Source: Hanleya hanleyi
Lineage: Eukaryota; Mollusca; Polyplacophora; Lepidopleurida; Hanleyidae
Reading direction: 5' to 3'
NCBI GenBank assembly: GCA_036873755.1
Contig: JAVTVY010019026.1
Coordinates: 1-64,000, forward strand
Length of the DNA: 64,000 bases
Under the pieces are notes generated by a model that saw nothing but the letters and a program-made list of their open reading frames with translations, made no database searches and was not told the origin of the DNA. Position numbers and translations under genes: made by a program. Positions 1 to 12,094 of the stretch are shown piece by piece (position 1 is the first letter of the stretch; each line of letters starts with the position of its first letter).

Positions 1-597
1 ATATAAGATCTGATGATGGACCTGAACTCTTTGAATATGACTGATGTTGACCTGTTTTCTCAAGGTCAAAAGCTGTATGTTAAGTCACATGTTAACTGCC
101 AACATACACTCCAAATCTAACATTGTCATCATTTTGTTGTGGCTGTGGTTGTCTTCCAGAACAATTTAACAAATTTTGCACTTGTTCCAACAGCTTCATG
201 CTTCAACTTAAACCATGCTGTATCGGCTGAGTTGTTGAAACACCCTCCATTTCCTAGCTCTGACATACTGCATCACTGTCGAAATATGGGTACCGTGACA
301 GAGTGATAGATCACACAGCCAGTGAAGGTTCCAGATTTACATTGAATGTCCTTATTGCCTAAGTAATATTTGCAGCATTTTACAACAACAACAATTCAGT
401 GACTTACAGTGAAAAATTATAGTGAAAGGTATTTATTTTTTGTTGTTTGGCATTTTTATTTGCTGGCATTGTTTCAGATAGAGTACAACAGCCTAATTCA
501 TACAATCAGAAATAAAAAGAGGGTTAAAGTCTTTATGTTCAAACTTTCATAGGAAATATAGAAGTGGCAATTTGAAATTTTATTTTTATTCAATTTT
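1..597. other. Non-coding, nothing recognised
   Basis: AT-rich sequence with no convincing ORF, RNA gene or repeat structure. Short T and A runs are present. The only ORF-like stretch begins in the following repeat and is not protein-like. Confidence 0.5.
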
Positions 598-800
598 TTA
601 ATGTCGGTGGGTCCATGAAATGCAAAATAAAGTTGGTGTTGCCTCACACTGGGTTTCGCCCATTGGTGAAGAAATCCCTTCTCCGAGGCACTTCTACCAG
701 GGATGATGTGTCTACGAAAGCTCATGTTGAAATAAACTAGTTAGTCTCAAAGGTGCTACCTTTTGTTTATTTGTCTACTACAAAGATTAACACGGCTACC
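598..800 (+). repeat. Dispersed-repeat tail with a widely shared motif
   Basis: The stretch contains CGAAAGCTCATG, then a TTAGTCT..AAGGTGCTACC block, then TTAACACGGCTACCCC. From memory, this order of motifs matches the 3' tail of repeats that are very abundant in some vertebrate genomes such as turtles. That suggests the tail of an old retroelement. The family name is not known to me and no coding sequence is attached here. Confidence 0.4.
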
Positions 801-929
801 CCAAATCATTCAGGGATGGTTCGTGATTGCTCATCCTCCAGGGGTGTGTGCCCCACCCTCTGTCTCATCCAAAAAAAAATTGCCACCCATAATAAGGGGT
901 GTGCCCAAATTGGGGAGATCTAAAGCCCT

Positions 930-1214
930 GTGAGTACCAAATTATTTGTTACAAAATTATCTGGGGAAATGCTCTTTGCCCGTGTTTCACACGAGCTTTC
1001 ATTGTTCAACTGTCCTACCTGGGCTGCACACAGGGAATCGATGTTCAACAAGATTGACAGCTCCTTCTCAAGACATAATGTCCAGGCATCAAGTCGCGTT
1101 ATTGACTCGTTTACTCTCCTTGGCAACCACAGCAGCTCTATCAATCCAGACGTCTCAAATGACATTCTCACAGCAGCAGGAAGCTTCATCACCGAAACCG
1201 GCAGAGACATTTGA
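930..1214 (+). pseudogene. Possible C-terminal remnant of a non-LTR retrotransposon reverse transcriptase
   Basis: The plus-strand frame reads a 94-residue stretch containing NCPTWAAHRESMF and ending AAGSFITETGRDI followed by a stop. The pattern 'CP..(A/P).R...F..I' followed by a short tail ending in a 'F(I/V)..T(G/K)R' motif is typical of the extreme C-terminus of CR1/RTE-type polymerases in molluscs. No catalytic RT motifs are present, so at best this is a 5'-truncated relic. The opposite strand is also open over the same span, which lowers confidence. Confidence 0.4.
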
Positions 1215-1577
1215 TTTGTGATATTTTAGTCTCGCTCAACCTCCAGACCAGTTCTTTTTAACAGTATACATGTGACTTTTACAAGTGAACTTTTTACAAT
1301 GTGCCACACAATGTGACTTTTGGCAGCATCGTAGAAATTGCCTAGGAATACAACAACAACAACGTTTGAACCTGTACCAAACGACTGAAATATGGTGGAA
1401 TAGACTTGTAAACACATACTGGTATGTTATTTATTATTTATGCCGGACGTTAGATATAGGCCCTTTGCATAGAATGAATAAATATTTAGACAATGATCGA
1501 AATAATTTGTTAGTCCAGGCCTACCTGCTTTTACACTGCTATTTATAAGGCTGTAGTATTCTCGAGTCGAATTGTGA

Positions 1578-1640
1578 AGAATAAAATTGATTGAAATTGC
1601 AGTTTAAGGGCCGCTTCCCATACGGATTTCGCGGCCCATC
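1578..1640 (-). repeat. 3' end of a dispersed retroelement, truncated copy
   Basis: About 60 bp including GGGCCGCTTCCCATACGG match, in reverse orientation, the ends of the two longer copies at 40640-40818 and 41130-41325. In all three the block abuts low-complexity DNA, here ATTGATTG, which fits the microsatellite tail of a non-LTR element or SINE. Confidence 0.65.
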
Positions 1641-3291
1641 AAAGTAAATAAACAAATGAATAAATAAACGGATAAATAACAAGGAGATAGCGGAATGAGA
1701 CACAAATAGAAGAGAACTTCGTACGAGTTCGTCGGTCGGTTTTTGCTTCAGTTGAGGAATAAACTAAATAAATAAATAAGCAGTATATATACACTTCCTT
1801 GAGTAAATGTCAACAGTATGATAACAATAGTATACTAGGTGAGAAATATTGAATAGGACAGGGTTAGGCTTGTGGAGATGGTTGGATTAATTAACAAGGT
1901 GGGCTTCAAGGCACGGTGGGGTTCCTGGATCAGTAGGCCATACGCGCTGGGGATGAATATATACTGCTTATTTATTTATTTATTGATGTCATTGACTTGA
2001 GAACGATACTAGTACCTGTATCGAAACGTCGACCTGAATAAACTAGAAGTTGTTATCCATAAGCAATTTGTTTATTTATCTACTTCCCAACTTCTAAATG
2101 CCACTAAAAGAAATCTCTCCCATCACAGATTGGCGGCCTCGCTTTCATTTCACAAATATGCATATCTAACTGGGAGCTAAATAGAGCTGCCAAAAAGGCT
2201 TAAATACGCCCACAGGGGACAAGGAATTTTTTTTTTAAATTCTTAATTAAGTACTAACTCTTCTGACACATATTCCAGAGAAAAACATATTTATAAAAAT
2301 CCTTTAAGGCTTCTGATTCTTCAATAACGTGGATGTGAAGTAGTGTATTAGAGCAAATTGTACTTTCAATATGTGAAGATTCAGGAGAACCGGAAGCAAC
2401 TTGTCAATTATTATTGGAATATGAAGTACATGTATGGTAATACCTCTAATAATTCAATCACAGGAAGTGAATTTTCCCGTCATAAAATGATGGGGTGATC
2501 AAATTTATTAGAACAGGAAGTGGAGAAAATGGTTGAAAATCATGCATATGATCTATTATTTCTATGATGTTAGAGGGTGATCAAATTTATTAGAACCACC
2601 AATTGAATATTGTCCTCAAAATTTAGGGTGATTGAATTTTGATAGGGAGATTGAATTATTAGAGGGATTCACATATTCTGTATCAAATTCATTCTCTTAT
2701 TGTCTATCTTTGTATGTTCACTGAGAGATATAAAAAAAATGTTCACCTCAAAATCAGTGATTCTGCATGAATCTGTCGTTCAAGAATCCGGATACTCCAC
2801 ATGCTCAATGCCTTACCAATGAGGCATATTATCTCTGAGTTTTCACAACAAAAGATTTCATGGTAATTATAAAATTTATTTAATAGCTACTATTTGGCAC
2901 TTGTACCATACCTCATTGGGCTCAACATCATTAAGGTCATATACTGGACCAATTTTTTTTTTTTTTTTTCACAGGCAGATTATTTTTTTTTTAAATTGGA
3001 AGCAGTAATGAAAATAAAACTGGACATTTGAAGTTCGCCCCTTCGTTTCTGCGGTTAGATGAGTTTTCGCTCATCTGGTCCAGTTTATATTATTTTTATT
3101 CCTACTAAGTATAGGCTACCATCTGCAAATTTTCCGGCAGTCAGTCAGTGAGTCCATCTGAGACCTTTCGTCCGCAAAATAAGGAGAACCGTTGACATTA
3201 GCATCTTGATTTTTTTGCATGAAGGTGCATTAGGGGACGGTTACCAGCAAGTTCTGAGCTGACCTACTTTTGATGAGAATTTTTGGTTATT
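1641..3291. other. Non-coding AT-rich DNA with small repeats
   Basis: No gene is recognised. It holds ATAAATA microsatellite patches (about 1640-1680 and 1965-1985) and a CGAAACGTCGAC..AATAAACTAG block near 2020-2050 that resembles the tails found downstream of Penelope-type elements. Two direct copies of GTGATCAAATTTATTAGAAC lie at about 2494 and 2575. Long T runs lie near 2950-2995. Confidence 0.5.
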
Positions 3292-3854
3292 ATGTCTCCC
3301 CCAACTATGTTGGGGGGAGACATCTAGTGTTTGTGCTGTCTGTCTGTCTGTCTGTCCGTCTGTCTGTCTGTCTGGATGGATGGATGTCTGTCTGTCTGGA
3401 TGGATGTCTGTCCGTCCCCTTGCCTTGTCTGCAAGATATCTTGAGAACTACTGGATGGAATTTCACCAAACTTGGATGGAAGCTTCATTGGGATAGCCCC
3501 CTCATTTGATCAGGTTTTGGTGTGTGTGTGCGTGCATTCATCCATGTCCGGTGTCTGTCCGTCCATCCATCTACTTGTACATGTATATACAGGCCTTGTC
3601 TGCAAGATATCTTAAGAACTACTGGATGGAATTTCACCAAACTTGGATGAAAGCTTCAGTGGGATAGCCCCCTCATTTGATTAGGTTTTGGTGTGTGTGT
3701 GTGCATTCATCCGTGTCCAGTGTCCGTCCGTCCGTCCGTCCGTCCATCTACTTGTACATGTATATACAGGCCTTGTCTGCAAGATATCTTGAGAACTACT
3801 GGACGGAATTTCACCAAACTTGGATGGAAGCTTCATTGGGATAGCCCCCTTATT
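3292..3854 (+). repeat. Hairpin-headed tandem repeat element A, 5' part
   Basis: It starts with a near-perfect hairpin (ATGTCTCCCCCAAC, loop TATG, then the complement, 3292-3323). A TCTG/TCCG microsatellite follows, then units of about 175 bp. Each unit contains GCAAGATATCTTGAGAACTA, TTTCACCAAACTTGGATG and a (GT)n/(TCCG)n joint. The array is interrupted at 3855 by element B and resumes at 4499. Short ORFs across it are by-products of the repeat. Confidence 0.8.
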
Positions 3855-4498
3855 ATGCCCCCCTCTAACTAGAGGAGGGGCATATAGCGATCGCTTTGTC
3901 CGTCCGTCCGTCTGTCCGTCCGAATATCTTGTCCGGGCAATATCTCGGTTAATATTTGATGGACAGGATTGAAACTTGCATAGAATGTGGCCAGTGGCTC
4001 GTAGTTGTGCAGCGTTTTTTTCCGAGTTCCGGTATAATTTTCAAGAGTTATGGCCCTTTTTCTGAAATCTCTGTGAATGGGACTTGTCCGGGCTGTATCT
4101 TGGTTAATATTGTATGGACAATTATGAAATTTGCAGGATGTGTGGTCAGTGCCCTGTAGTTGTGCAGCGTGAAGTTTCTCCGCGTTTCGCATATATTTTC
4201 AAGAGTTATGGCCCTTTTTTCTTCAAATCTTTGTGAATTGGAACTTGTCCGGGCTAGATCTCGGTTAATATTGTATAGACAATTATGAAATTTGCAGGAT
4301 ATATGGTCAGTGCCCTGTAGTTGTGCAGCGTGAAGTTTCTCCCCATTTCGCTTATATTTTCAAGAGTTATGGCCCTTTTTTCTTCAAATCGTCGTGAATT
4401 AGGATTTGTAAGTCTGGATCTCGGTTAATATTGTATGAACAAGTATGAAATTTGCATGACATGTGGTCAGTGACCCATAGGTGTGCAGCGTGAAGTTA
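3855..4498 (+). mobile_element. Hairpin-headed tandem repeat element B inserted in element A, with 9-bp target duplication
   Basis: This 644-bp insertion starts with its own hairpin (ATGCCCCCCTCT, AACT, AGAGGAGGGGCAT; 3855-3883) and a TCCG microsatellite. About four units of roughly 165 bp follow, containing ATCTCGGTTAATATTGTATG and TTCAAGAGTTATGGCCC. It is bounded by CCCCTTATT at 3846-3854 and again at 4499-4507. The left copy continues the preceding A repeat and the right copy continues the following one. That is what a target site duplication from insertion looks like. No protein is encoded, so mobilisation would need factors supplied elsewhere. Confidence 0.75.
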
Positions 4499-5250
4499 CC
4501 CCTTATTTGATTAGTCTTTGGTGTGTGTGCGTGCGTTCATCCGTGTCCGGTGTCCGTTCGTCCGTCCATCTACTTGTACATGTATATACAGGCCTTGTCT
4601 GCAAGATATCTTGAGAACTACTGGATGGAATTTCACCAAACTTGGATGGAAGCTTCATTGGGATAGCCCCCTCAGTTGATCAGGTTTTGGTGTATGTGTG
4701 CATGCATTCATCCGTGTCTGGTGTCCGTCCGTCCGTTCATCTACTTGTACATGTATATTCAGGCCTTGTCTGCAAGATATCTGGAGAACTACGTGACGGA
4801 AGTTCACCAAACTTGGATGGAAGCTTTATTGGTATAGTCCTCTCATCTGATTAGGTTTTGGTTTGTGTGTGCGTTCGTCCCTGTTCGGTGTCTGTCCGTC
4901 TGTCCATGTACTTGTACATGTATATGTATATACAGGCCCTTTCTGCAAGATATCTCAAGAACTACTGGACAGAATTTCACCAAACTTGGATGGAAGGTTC
5001 ATTGGGATAGCCCCCTCATTTGATTAGGTTTGGGTGTGTGTGTGCATTTATCCATGTCCATCGTCCGTCTGTCCATCTAATTGTTCATGTCTACTCGGCG
5101 GAATTTCACCAAACTTGGATGGAAGCTTCATTGAAATGGCCTTATGATCTAAATAGGTTTGGGGGTGAGCTAGTGCTTGGGTGGGTCCATGCCAAATGTG
5201 CTTATCTGTCTGTCCAATTTTGGTTCACTCCATATCTTGGAAACTACTGA
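4499..5250 (+). repeat. Hairpin-headed tandem repeat element A, 3' part
   Basis: The 175-bp A units resume in phase after element B and continue for about four increasingly diverged copies, each with the TTTCACCAAACTTGGATG block. The array fades out near 5250 in unique-looking DNA. No terminal repeat matching the 3292 hairpin was found downstream. Confidence 0.75.
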
Positions 5251-6397
5251 AGGCATATGCATGAAACTTCTATACGGTACAGCATGTAAACTATAGGTGT
5301 GGCTCTTGTATGTTTTGCATCTTTCCTATAATGTGATCAGTTTCAAAATAGTTGATGCTTCACAATTACATGTATTTCACATTGGTTGGACGCTGTAGCT
5401 GTCGACAATTCACTCATTGCTATATAAATCCCGACTCCTCACTGGGTTACTGCAACAATAAAAATCGCCTCTTTGTAATTAATATTTTTAGATGCGCAGC
5501 TTTGTTTAGGATACTTATTGCTACATTCATTTTATAGCACTTTCCCTTAAATTATGTGCCCACTCAAGGCAAGGTGGGAGGTTGGGGGAGACGTATGTTT
5601 TTGCTTAAAAAAACAACCAGCATAGGCTTCATGCCGGAGCGGCAACTCAAGGGTCAAAGCGGAACCTCTAGTTTTTGATGGTGATTCTGACTTGGGCCAT
5701 GCCCATCTTAATATAGGCAGGATTTCAACTTGGGGCGGTGGGATTTCCAAGAGCTCAGTGCGTGTCAGAGTCTTGATGCCTACCCTACTTCGTAGATCCT
5801 GTGACGTTAGTCACACTGCCATGTATTATATTTATTATCACTTTGTCTTCAAAAGAAATATAATCTGCCCATGATACAAACAATATAATTGGTGCGACCT
5901 TAACCGGAAGTTTTGTTATAAAATGCACATGTCTGGACATGCTGGAGTCTGTATAAAATTTTATTATTGAAGAATTGTCTCCCTTTGTATATTTGCGAAA
6001 TAGTTGCAGATAGCTTGTGTTTCGCTATTCTGTTGATCATGATTTACTCACTTGAACAGCAAAGTGAAGTGATCCATTCAAAATATCATGTCGTATAAGA
6101 ATTGTAATCTATCAAAATAAAACAAACATTACAGGTGGTTTGCAGTTGTATTTTTCTGAACTCTCCGACCGACATTTTTAAGCTGGTTAATGTAACGAGT
6201 TTGAATGAATTTGACCTGATGAATTTTTCACCAGTTGAAGCGCCGAACATTATCAAATTTGGGGAGGGTTACGGAGTGACATTAATTTCAAGTTTACGGT
6301 TGATGGAGTCGCTGTGGTCTCGTCTACCTGGTGGGTGAACTCATTCAGTTACTACGCGTATGGTCCCCAGGTGTGAAAAGGAATAGGACCCAGCGTC
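5251..6397. other. Non-coding, no gene recognised
   Basis: No supported ORF. The motif AGATGCGCAGCTT at about 5491 recurs near the end of the array at 19457-21130, so it may mark the 3' end of this type of element. The rest is AT-rich DNA. Confidence 0.45.
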
Positions 6398-6451
6398 GGG
6401 ATATGACTGAAATATAGTTGAAAGCGACGTTAAATTATATTCACTCACTCA
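6398..6451 (+). repeat. SINE-like 3' segment with CTCACTCA tail, copy 1
   Basis: ATATGACTGAAATATAGTTG, AAGCGACGTTAAAT and a TCACTCACTCA tail form a block found twice more in the window (13761-13844 and 23127-23209). From memory the same block ending in (CTCA)n is very common in gastropod genomes. Only the 3' part of the SINE is recognisable here. Confidence 0.7.
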
Positions 6452-8483
6452 TGATGGGCATGGGGGGCTATAGACCCCCCCCCCCAAATTTGCAAGACAA
6501 AAAAGAAACGGACATGTGTTTGTGAAATACATATTCCCCACTGCGTGTTTGATGTGGTAAAGCAGAGGAAACGAGGAATGTTTACATGTATGCATATAAA
6601 TTCCCTCCAAAATGTACAAAACACGTATTCCCTCCAAAAACACAACCTGGATGTGTCGCTGAGCTAATTACTTGCACAAGGTATTTTTTGTGTTGACCAA
6701 GTTTGAGGTTTAATAATCCTGGAAAGAAAATACCCACACACAAAACAAGAAAAGATTAAAAAAACTGGTTACAGCGTGTGCATTTTAATGTTGAGTTTTA
6801 TTCACTGGAAAAGGCCAAGAACGCATCTCCAGCCATCTGGGATCCTGGAGCTTCCGGGGCCTAGGCGGCCCCTGGACCCTCGCCTTATTGTGCTGTGATA
6901 GTATAGCCCCCCCAAATCTAAAATCTTGTCTACGGCCTTGTGAAGTGCAGTGCTGTATGGCCGTAGCACATCTCCAGGGTCTCCCAGGAGGTGAGTACAT
7001 AATCAGAAAAGTACTTCAGAGAAGGAGTTTAGGAGTTTAGATAATAAATCCCCAGGGATTTATATAAAGCATGGGGTTATATATAGAGACCCCATACTTT
7101 GACACTTCACCCTAATACCACCGCCCACGCCCCACAAAACTCTTGTTTTGCGGGCCTGTGCTAGCATGCAAGAAAGCATCTGCAGTTGCTCCTGCTTTAA
7201 TGCGGGCATGTCAAATTTGTGGCACATCATAATTTTCTATCTCGCCCTTGAACTTCGCCGCCACTGAATATAGACACTTATTCTCCTGTTGAAGTTGGAC
7301 TGTGATTTTCTGCCAGTCTGACATGCGCGACAGATTTAAGATACAGATTGTCCCAGATCTTAATTAGCGACCTGTCCAACAGAGGAGCGGTTATTAAGTC
7401 TGAGTTTTAATCAGATTGGTCTCGATCGGCTGGACAACAGCAAGAGTCACGTGTAGGGCAATGTCATTCTGACTTGCTTGGAGTCCTCTTCTCTAGCCAA
7501 GTCGACGTACATCATGTTGCTCTGTACATCGCCTTGGCATATTTCTGTAGTAAAGTTGGAACGTGAATCCTCATTGATGAGTGGGATTTTGTGTTTCTGA
7601 TCAATTGAATCAGATGTTAGGACGCGCTGCAAGGTCGAACGATAACGAATCGCCTTACGGGTGTGATCGACTTGAAATTGAAGGGGAACAACTCCTGGAG
7701 GCAAAAAGCTGCGCATCGTTAAAACTTCCACAAGGTGGCACAGAGCAGTATGCCTCTGCCACCAGCCACAGAGCCAAGAATGTCAAGACAGCGTAGAGCT
7801 TTGCGATGTAGTTGACTTGGCTGGTGAAGATGGCTTGGGGTTCTATCTGAGCAACTCGGTGGCATTGTTGTTCAGTGCAATCATCTGGTTCCGGCAATCT
7901 CTGTCGAGATTTGACTTGACCTATTTCGCGCAGGTGGATTTCATCATGCGCAACTGATGACCAATTTTACGCCGCTGGATCTGGAGACCGTGCTGTGCAG
8001 AGTTTTAAGTCAGAGAAATTTTCACCAAGTGAGTTCAGGACTCGGGGGGCCCATCCTGAAACCACATCTTCGTTGAAGAATTGTCCTGGTGTGGAGGCAA
8101 AGAATGTTCGATGTGTCCAGGCTCCTATGGTGGTTTATTAATCTCGGCTAGGACATTTTTCTCTGCATTTGCAACTAAGAATGGACACTTATTTCTAAGG
8201 ATATGAGAACTCCGGGAATAGCCATCACACCTGGTTAAGATATCGGTTTTATTTGGGCAAATGCTTCCATAGCCCACTTCCACAAAATCTGAGTTCGAGA
8301 CCTTTGGGTATATCATATGTTCTATTAAAGAGAGCGCAAAAGACGGCTCCTGTATGATGAGAAATTAAAATTACTAAAGGGTTACACTGACGGGCAGTCG
8401 GACCATCTGATTCTTGTGAAACTTTCTGATCGGGCCCATTATTATTACTGACAACGACGAATATTATAATGCGATATAGCGGT
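6452..8483. other. Non-coding; GC-rich dispersed repeat piece around 6785-6990
   Basis: A C run lies at about 6474-6485. A GC-rich block between about 6820 and 6990 (GGGGCCTAGGCGGCCCCTGG) looks like a dispersed repeat known in several invertebrates, but I cannot name it. Between 7447 and 7897 the minus strand has two overlapping frames with a hydrophobic segment. They are not convincingly coding (see rejected items). Nothing else is supported. Confidence 0.4.
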
Positions 8484-8486
8484 TAA

Positions 8487-10555
8487 GGCACCGTTTCCAA
8501 TTATCGTTCGCGAATGAATCGTTTATTTCGTCAAATTTTCTCGAAGTCGCGATTTTCCAAGGCGCGAGGGAATGGTTTTTTTTCTTCAAAATAAACGATT
8601 CATTCGCGATCGCTGTTCGAATGGTTTTTTTTTTCTGTTGGCAATCGTTTTTCAATCGAGAAAATTCTCGCGAATAAAAAGCGATATCGCGATTCAATCG
8701 CTTTTTAATCGAGAAAATATAAACGATTGAAAAAAAACGATTGAGGATTATAGCCGAAAGTAGTACGCCATTGGTTCAGCCTGACTGACCCGCATACACG
8801 TTCGAGTTTCTAACACTTCAGTCAGACTATATAAAGTTCGATCATTTTTTCTTCTTCCTTTTCCATTCTTTGCCTAGTGTAAAACTATAGCGTGTTTCTG
8901 TACAGTTGGCGGTTATATAGATACGATGGGGATATTGAAAGAAATTGAAAAAAATATCTATATATATACATAGGAATAATGGTTATGAATATAATTATAA
9001 CTTCATATTTACATATATTTTGTACGGGACACAGACCCGGATATGGTCAGATTGGGTCATTTGCACTTGCAATTTCGTCTATTATTTTGGGTATTTCTGT
9101 GTTTTAAAGCTGGTATTATTCCAGATTTCTTGTGTAGTATTTTTCGTGAACGTTTTTGGCATCTGTGCGGGCTGAAATTTTGAGTTGATTCGTCAGATTT
9201 TCGCTGTACGCGTGGTTTTTTGTCCTACGATCACCATTTTCCTTGTGTAGATAGATGGCGCTGTATTGAATATAACATTGTCATACGGGGTTTTGAGTCT
9301 TCGAAAGCACTTAATTATTAATATATAGCGCGGGCTATTTGTAAAAATTTTCACAACTGGTTAATCCAGTAAGAGATGAAATTATATACTATTCAGTTGG
9401 TTTTTGGCTTGAGCTTCCCTTTGGAATCATTCATAGTTCATTTATCAAAATATAAAATTAAAATAAAAAGTATTGTACATATGCGAATCCAACCGTTATA
9501 TGCGATTCAATCACCATTGTGATATGTATTTGATATAAATATGAAATCACTGCCGCGAATATTCTTATAATAAATAAAATTAACTTGATGGTGATGTTTT
9601 GAACTTATTCACATCTCAATAGTTTAAAAACTGTACCAAAACATGAATGGATACCCTTTCCTAATGTATGTTTTACTATAACAAAATATACATATTTAAT
9701 TACACTATTTTTCACCTTAATTAACCTAGAAATTCTCGGCTGGAGGGCTAAGCTGTTCTGGGTTATCGCCATGCGCCCATTCACACCTCTATGAAGCCTG
9801 TGCCGTAATCATTCTGATAATGCAATCAACGACGAACTCAAATCCACTTATGACCTGTACCCGGTATTTACAAAACAAGATATTGTGACTATCATCCTGT
9901 ATTGTTTATACCAAGTTGCATGAATATATGAGGAAATTATCGAAAGTATGAAGGGAATGACTGAACATTAACACATTGTCGACTCACACGATTATTGAAT
10001 AAACATGTAATTTTGTCATTTACGCTTCGCCAGAGTAAATCGGAGCGCGAACGTCACAGGAAGCATGGTACAGGTATATGTGTAGATATTTCCATCATAC
10101 GCCCTACTTCGGCTTGTAGGAGACTATAGATCGTGAATCATATATATTATTCGGTTATCTTGCGCATTTATACAGTATATTATAGTAATATAGGTTTTTC
10201 CATCGACAAATCCGCAATCAACATTACATGTAGTTCCCAGTTCGCGGATAGAGCGGCGTACGACGGCAACATGGCCTATGTGTCAAATATCACTCCGCCT
10301 CACGATTCTCTCGCGCCTTGAAAAAAAAACGATTCTCTCGCGATTGAAGATTCGCGATCAAGAACGGATCGCGCATGGGTAAACGATTCAAAAACGATAT
10401 CGCGAGAGAATGGTTTTTTCCAGAAAACGTTCAATCGTTTTTTCTCATTTTTTTTCTCGATATCCTCGCGACTGATTCGCGACTGATCGTTTTTCAATCG
10501 AGAAAATTGAAGAAAAATCGCGACTGAAGAAAAAACGATTAATGGAAACGATCCC
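8487..10555. mobile_element. Non-autonomous DNA transposon, PIF/Harbinger-like, with 3-bp TAA target duplication
   Basis: The ends are inverted repeats: GGCACCGTTTCC at 8487-8498 and, reading inward on the other strand from 10555, GGGATCGTTTCC (10 of 12 identical, with similarity continuing through the next ten bases). TAA stands immediately outside each end (8484-8486 and 10556-10558). A 3-bp TWA duplication is the hallmark of PIF/Harbinger elements. Just inside both ends are about 270-bp zones packed with short related words such as AAACGATT, TTCAATCG, TCGCGA and CGATATCGCG in both orientations, as in subterminal transposase-binding regions. The 1.5-kb centre has no transposase or other gene. 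Confidence 0.7.
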
Positions 10556-10558
10556 TAA

Positions 10559-11371
10559 GGTATCTCTCTTTTCACGGGGCGATGTAGTCCCATAGGGACT
10601 AATGGTCCTGTCTTATAGTCAGAAAAAAATTGAGCACCAGCTCTGTGTCTTGCTAACACAGCAAAAGATAGAGTTCTTACACGACAAGAAAGAGGTCTGA
10701 AACTTCCTTCTTTAGAGTGTCCAGGTTTCTGTGTTTTCAATGTTCGCGTATAGTTGCAGGTCTGATATGTTTAAGTTACATCTCCATTTATCTAATTTTA
10801 TGCATGTTTTCGTTCATTTTCCAGTGGCACTACTTTCGTGCTCAAAATATGTCGTCTGCTAAACCACAGATTTTGAGAGGCGCATGTTGAGTGATTTTGT
10901 GGGACTAACTCATTCTCATTAGAAAGCGTGTTTGGGCAGTAATTTAGTATTAAATAATACCAGTATAAGTGTAATTCATTGTAGAAAACAATGGGATATT
11001 TCACTTTGCCTGTATTCATTTACATTTTCATGAAATATGTGTGTTGAGTTACAGTTTGGAATTTTCACCATTTAAGCTTACCCCTCAAGACCCTCTGCAC
11101 TATCTTTTTATGGTAAGTTTCTAAAATCCAGTGGTGGTCAAATCATTTACGTAATAATTTCCCTGTATTCAGAAATGTTTTCTTTCCATGCTGCTTCTGA
11201 AATATTCATGGACTGTTGCAAGCATTTCACCCTGATCTACAGAAAGAGCTCTGCATATCACAAACATACGGTGTTTGAAAATGTAAGGTGACCGGGGAGA
11301 TAATCAAATAGAACTGTAATATACTATAGGGGTGTACTGGAAGTAGGAGGTACATGTATATAATATGATGG
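10559..11371. other. Non-coding, nothing recognised
   Basis: Sequence between the PIF/Harbinger-like element and the LTR-bounded element. No ORF with protein-like composition, no RNA gene and no repeat was seen. Confidence 0.5.
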
Positions 11372-11640
11372 TGTTGCAGGGATAGCTTTACGATCCAAAC
11401 TGCTAGCCCTGTTACCTCGAAATAAATCGTACATGCCAGGAGATTGCTCCAAACCGGTTTTGGCCAGAAACTTGAACTTTGGGCAATCTTCGTGCATGTT
11501 CTGAGATCGTCAGATAGGAATTGAGACCGAGAGAGATAGGACGTTTATTCGGGTGGTGGAGGGACAATTTTAACGGGGGATATTTTAACTATCTATCGCA
11601 GTAGGTGTTGCTAGTCGAGGCATACACCAATGCTACGACA
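11372..11640 (+). repeat. 5' LTR of the LARD-like element
   Basis: 269 bp, TG...CA ended, 267 of 269 positions identical to the right copy by eye. It contains AATAAATC, a potential polyadenylation signal, about 60 bp from its start. Confidence 0.8.
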
Positions 11641-11642
11641 TC

Positions 11643-11660
11643 TGGTGATCAGAGATAAAA
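11643..11660 (+). promoter_or_regulatory. Candidate primer-binding site of the LARD-like element
   Basis: TGGTGATCAGAG begins two bases after the 5' LTR, which is the expected position. TGG pairs with the CCA end of a tRNA, but I cannot name the tRNA, so this rests on position more than on sequence. Confidence 0.4.
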
Positions 11661-12094
11661 TTAATTTTGAGTACGGTTGAGAACCAATTTACGCTGGAAA
11701 ACCAGACTGAAAAATTCGAGTCGCGGTAAACAAACGCGATACGGTATGGAAGCCGGCCATTTTCCCTTTGTTCGCGTTTCCCCAATCCCTGTTATATTGG
11801 CCGGCTGTCCACGTTTAGATTGAAGGTTGAATTGGTTTACCGGGAGAAGGCCATCCTGATAAATATGGGCTAATTTAGTAGACGATTCTGTATGAATTCT
11901 TTCACGGCTCGCGGGCTGTTGATTGCGGAATAGCTCAGAACATGATTTTCTTTGTCTGGCTGGTTGGCTCAGGCAATAGTAATTTGCACACCGGCTTGTG
12001 TGGTGTTACGGTTATTTGTTTCGCCTTTCTTGGGAGATTCTGTTCATTTCAGTCCGGGCTATGAAGTATTTTTTCTGGTGTTTGGCCGGCTGGC

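Noticed and set aside
7447..7897. Two overlapping minus-strand frames, one with a hydrophobic stretch (LYAVLTFLALWLVAEAYC) like a signal peptide
   Set aside because: Neither frame starts with a convincing ATG in context, the two need a frame change to be joined, and no family is recognised. Kept as unsupported.
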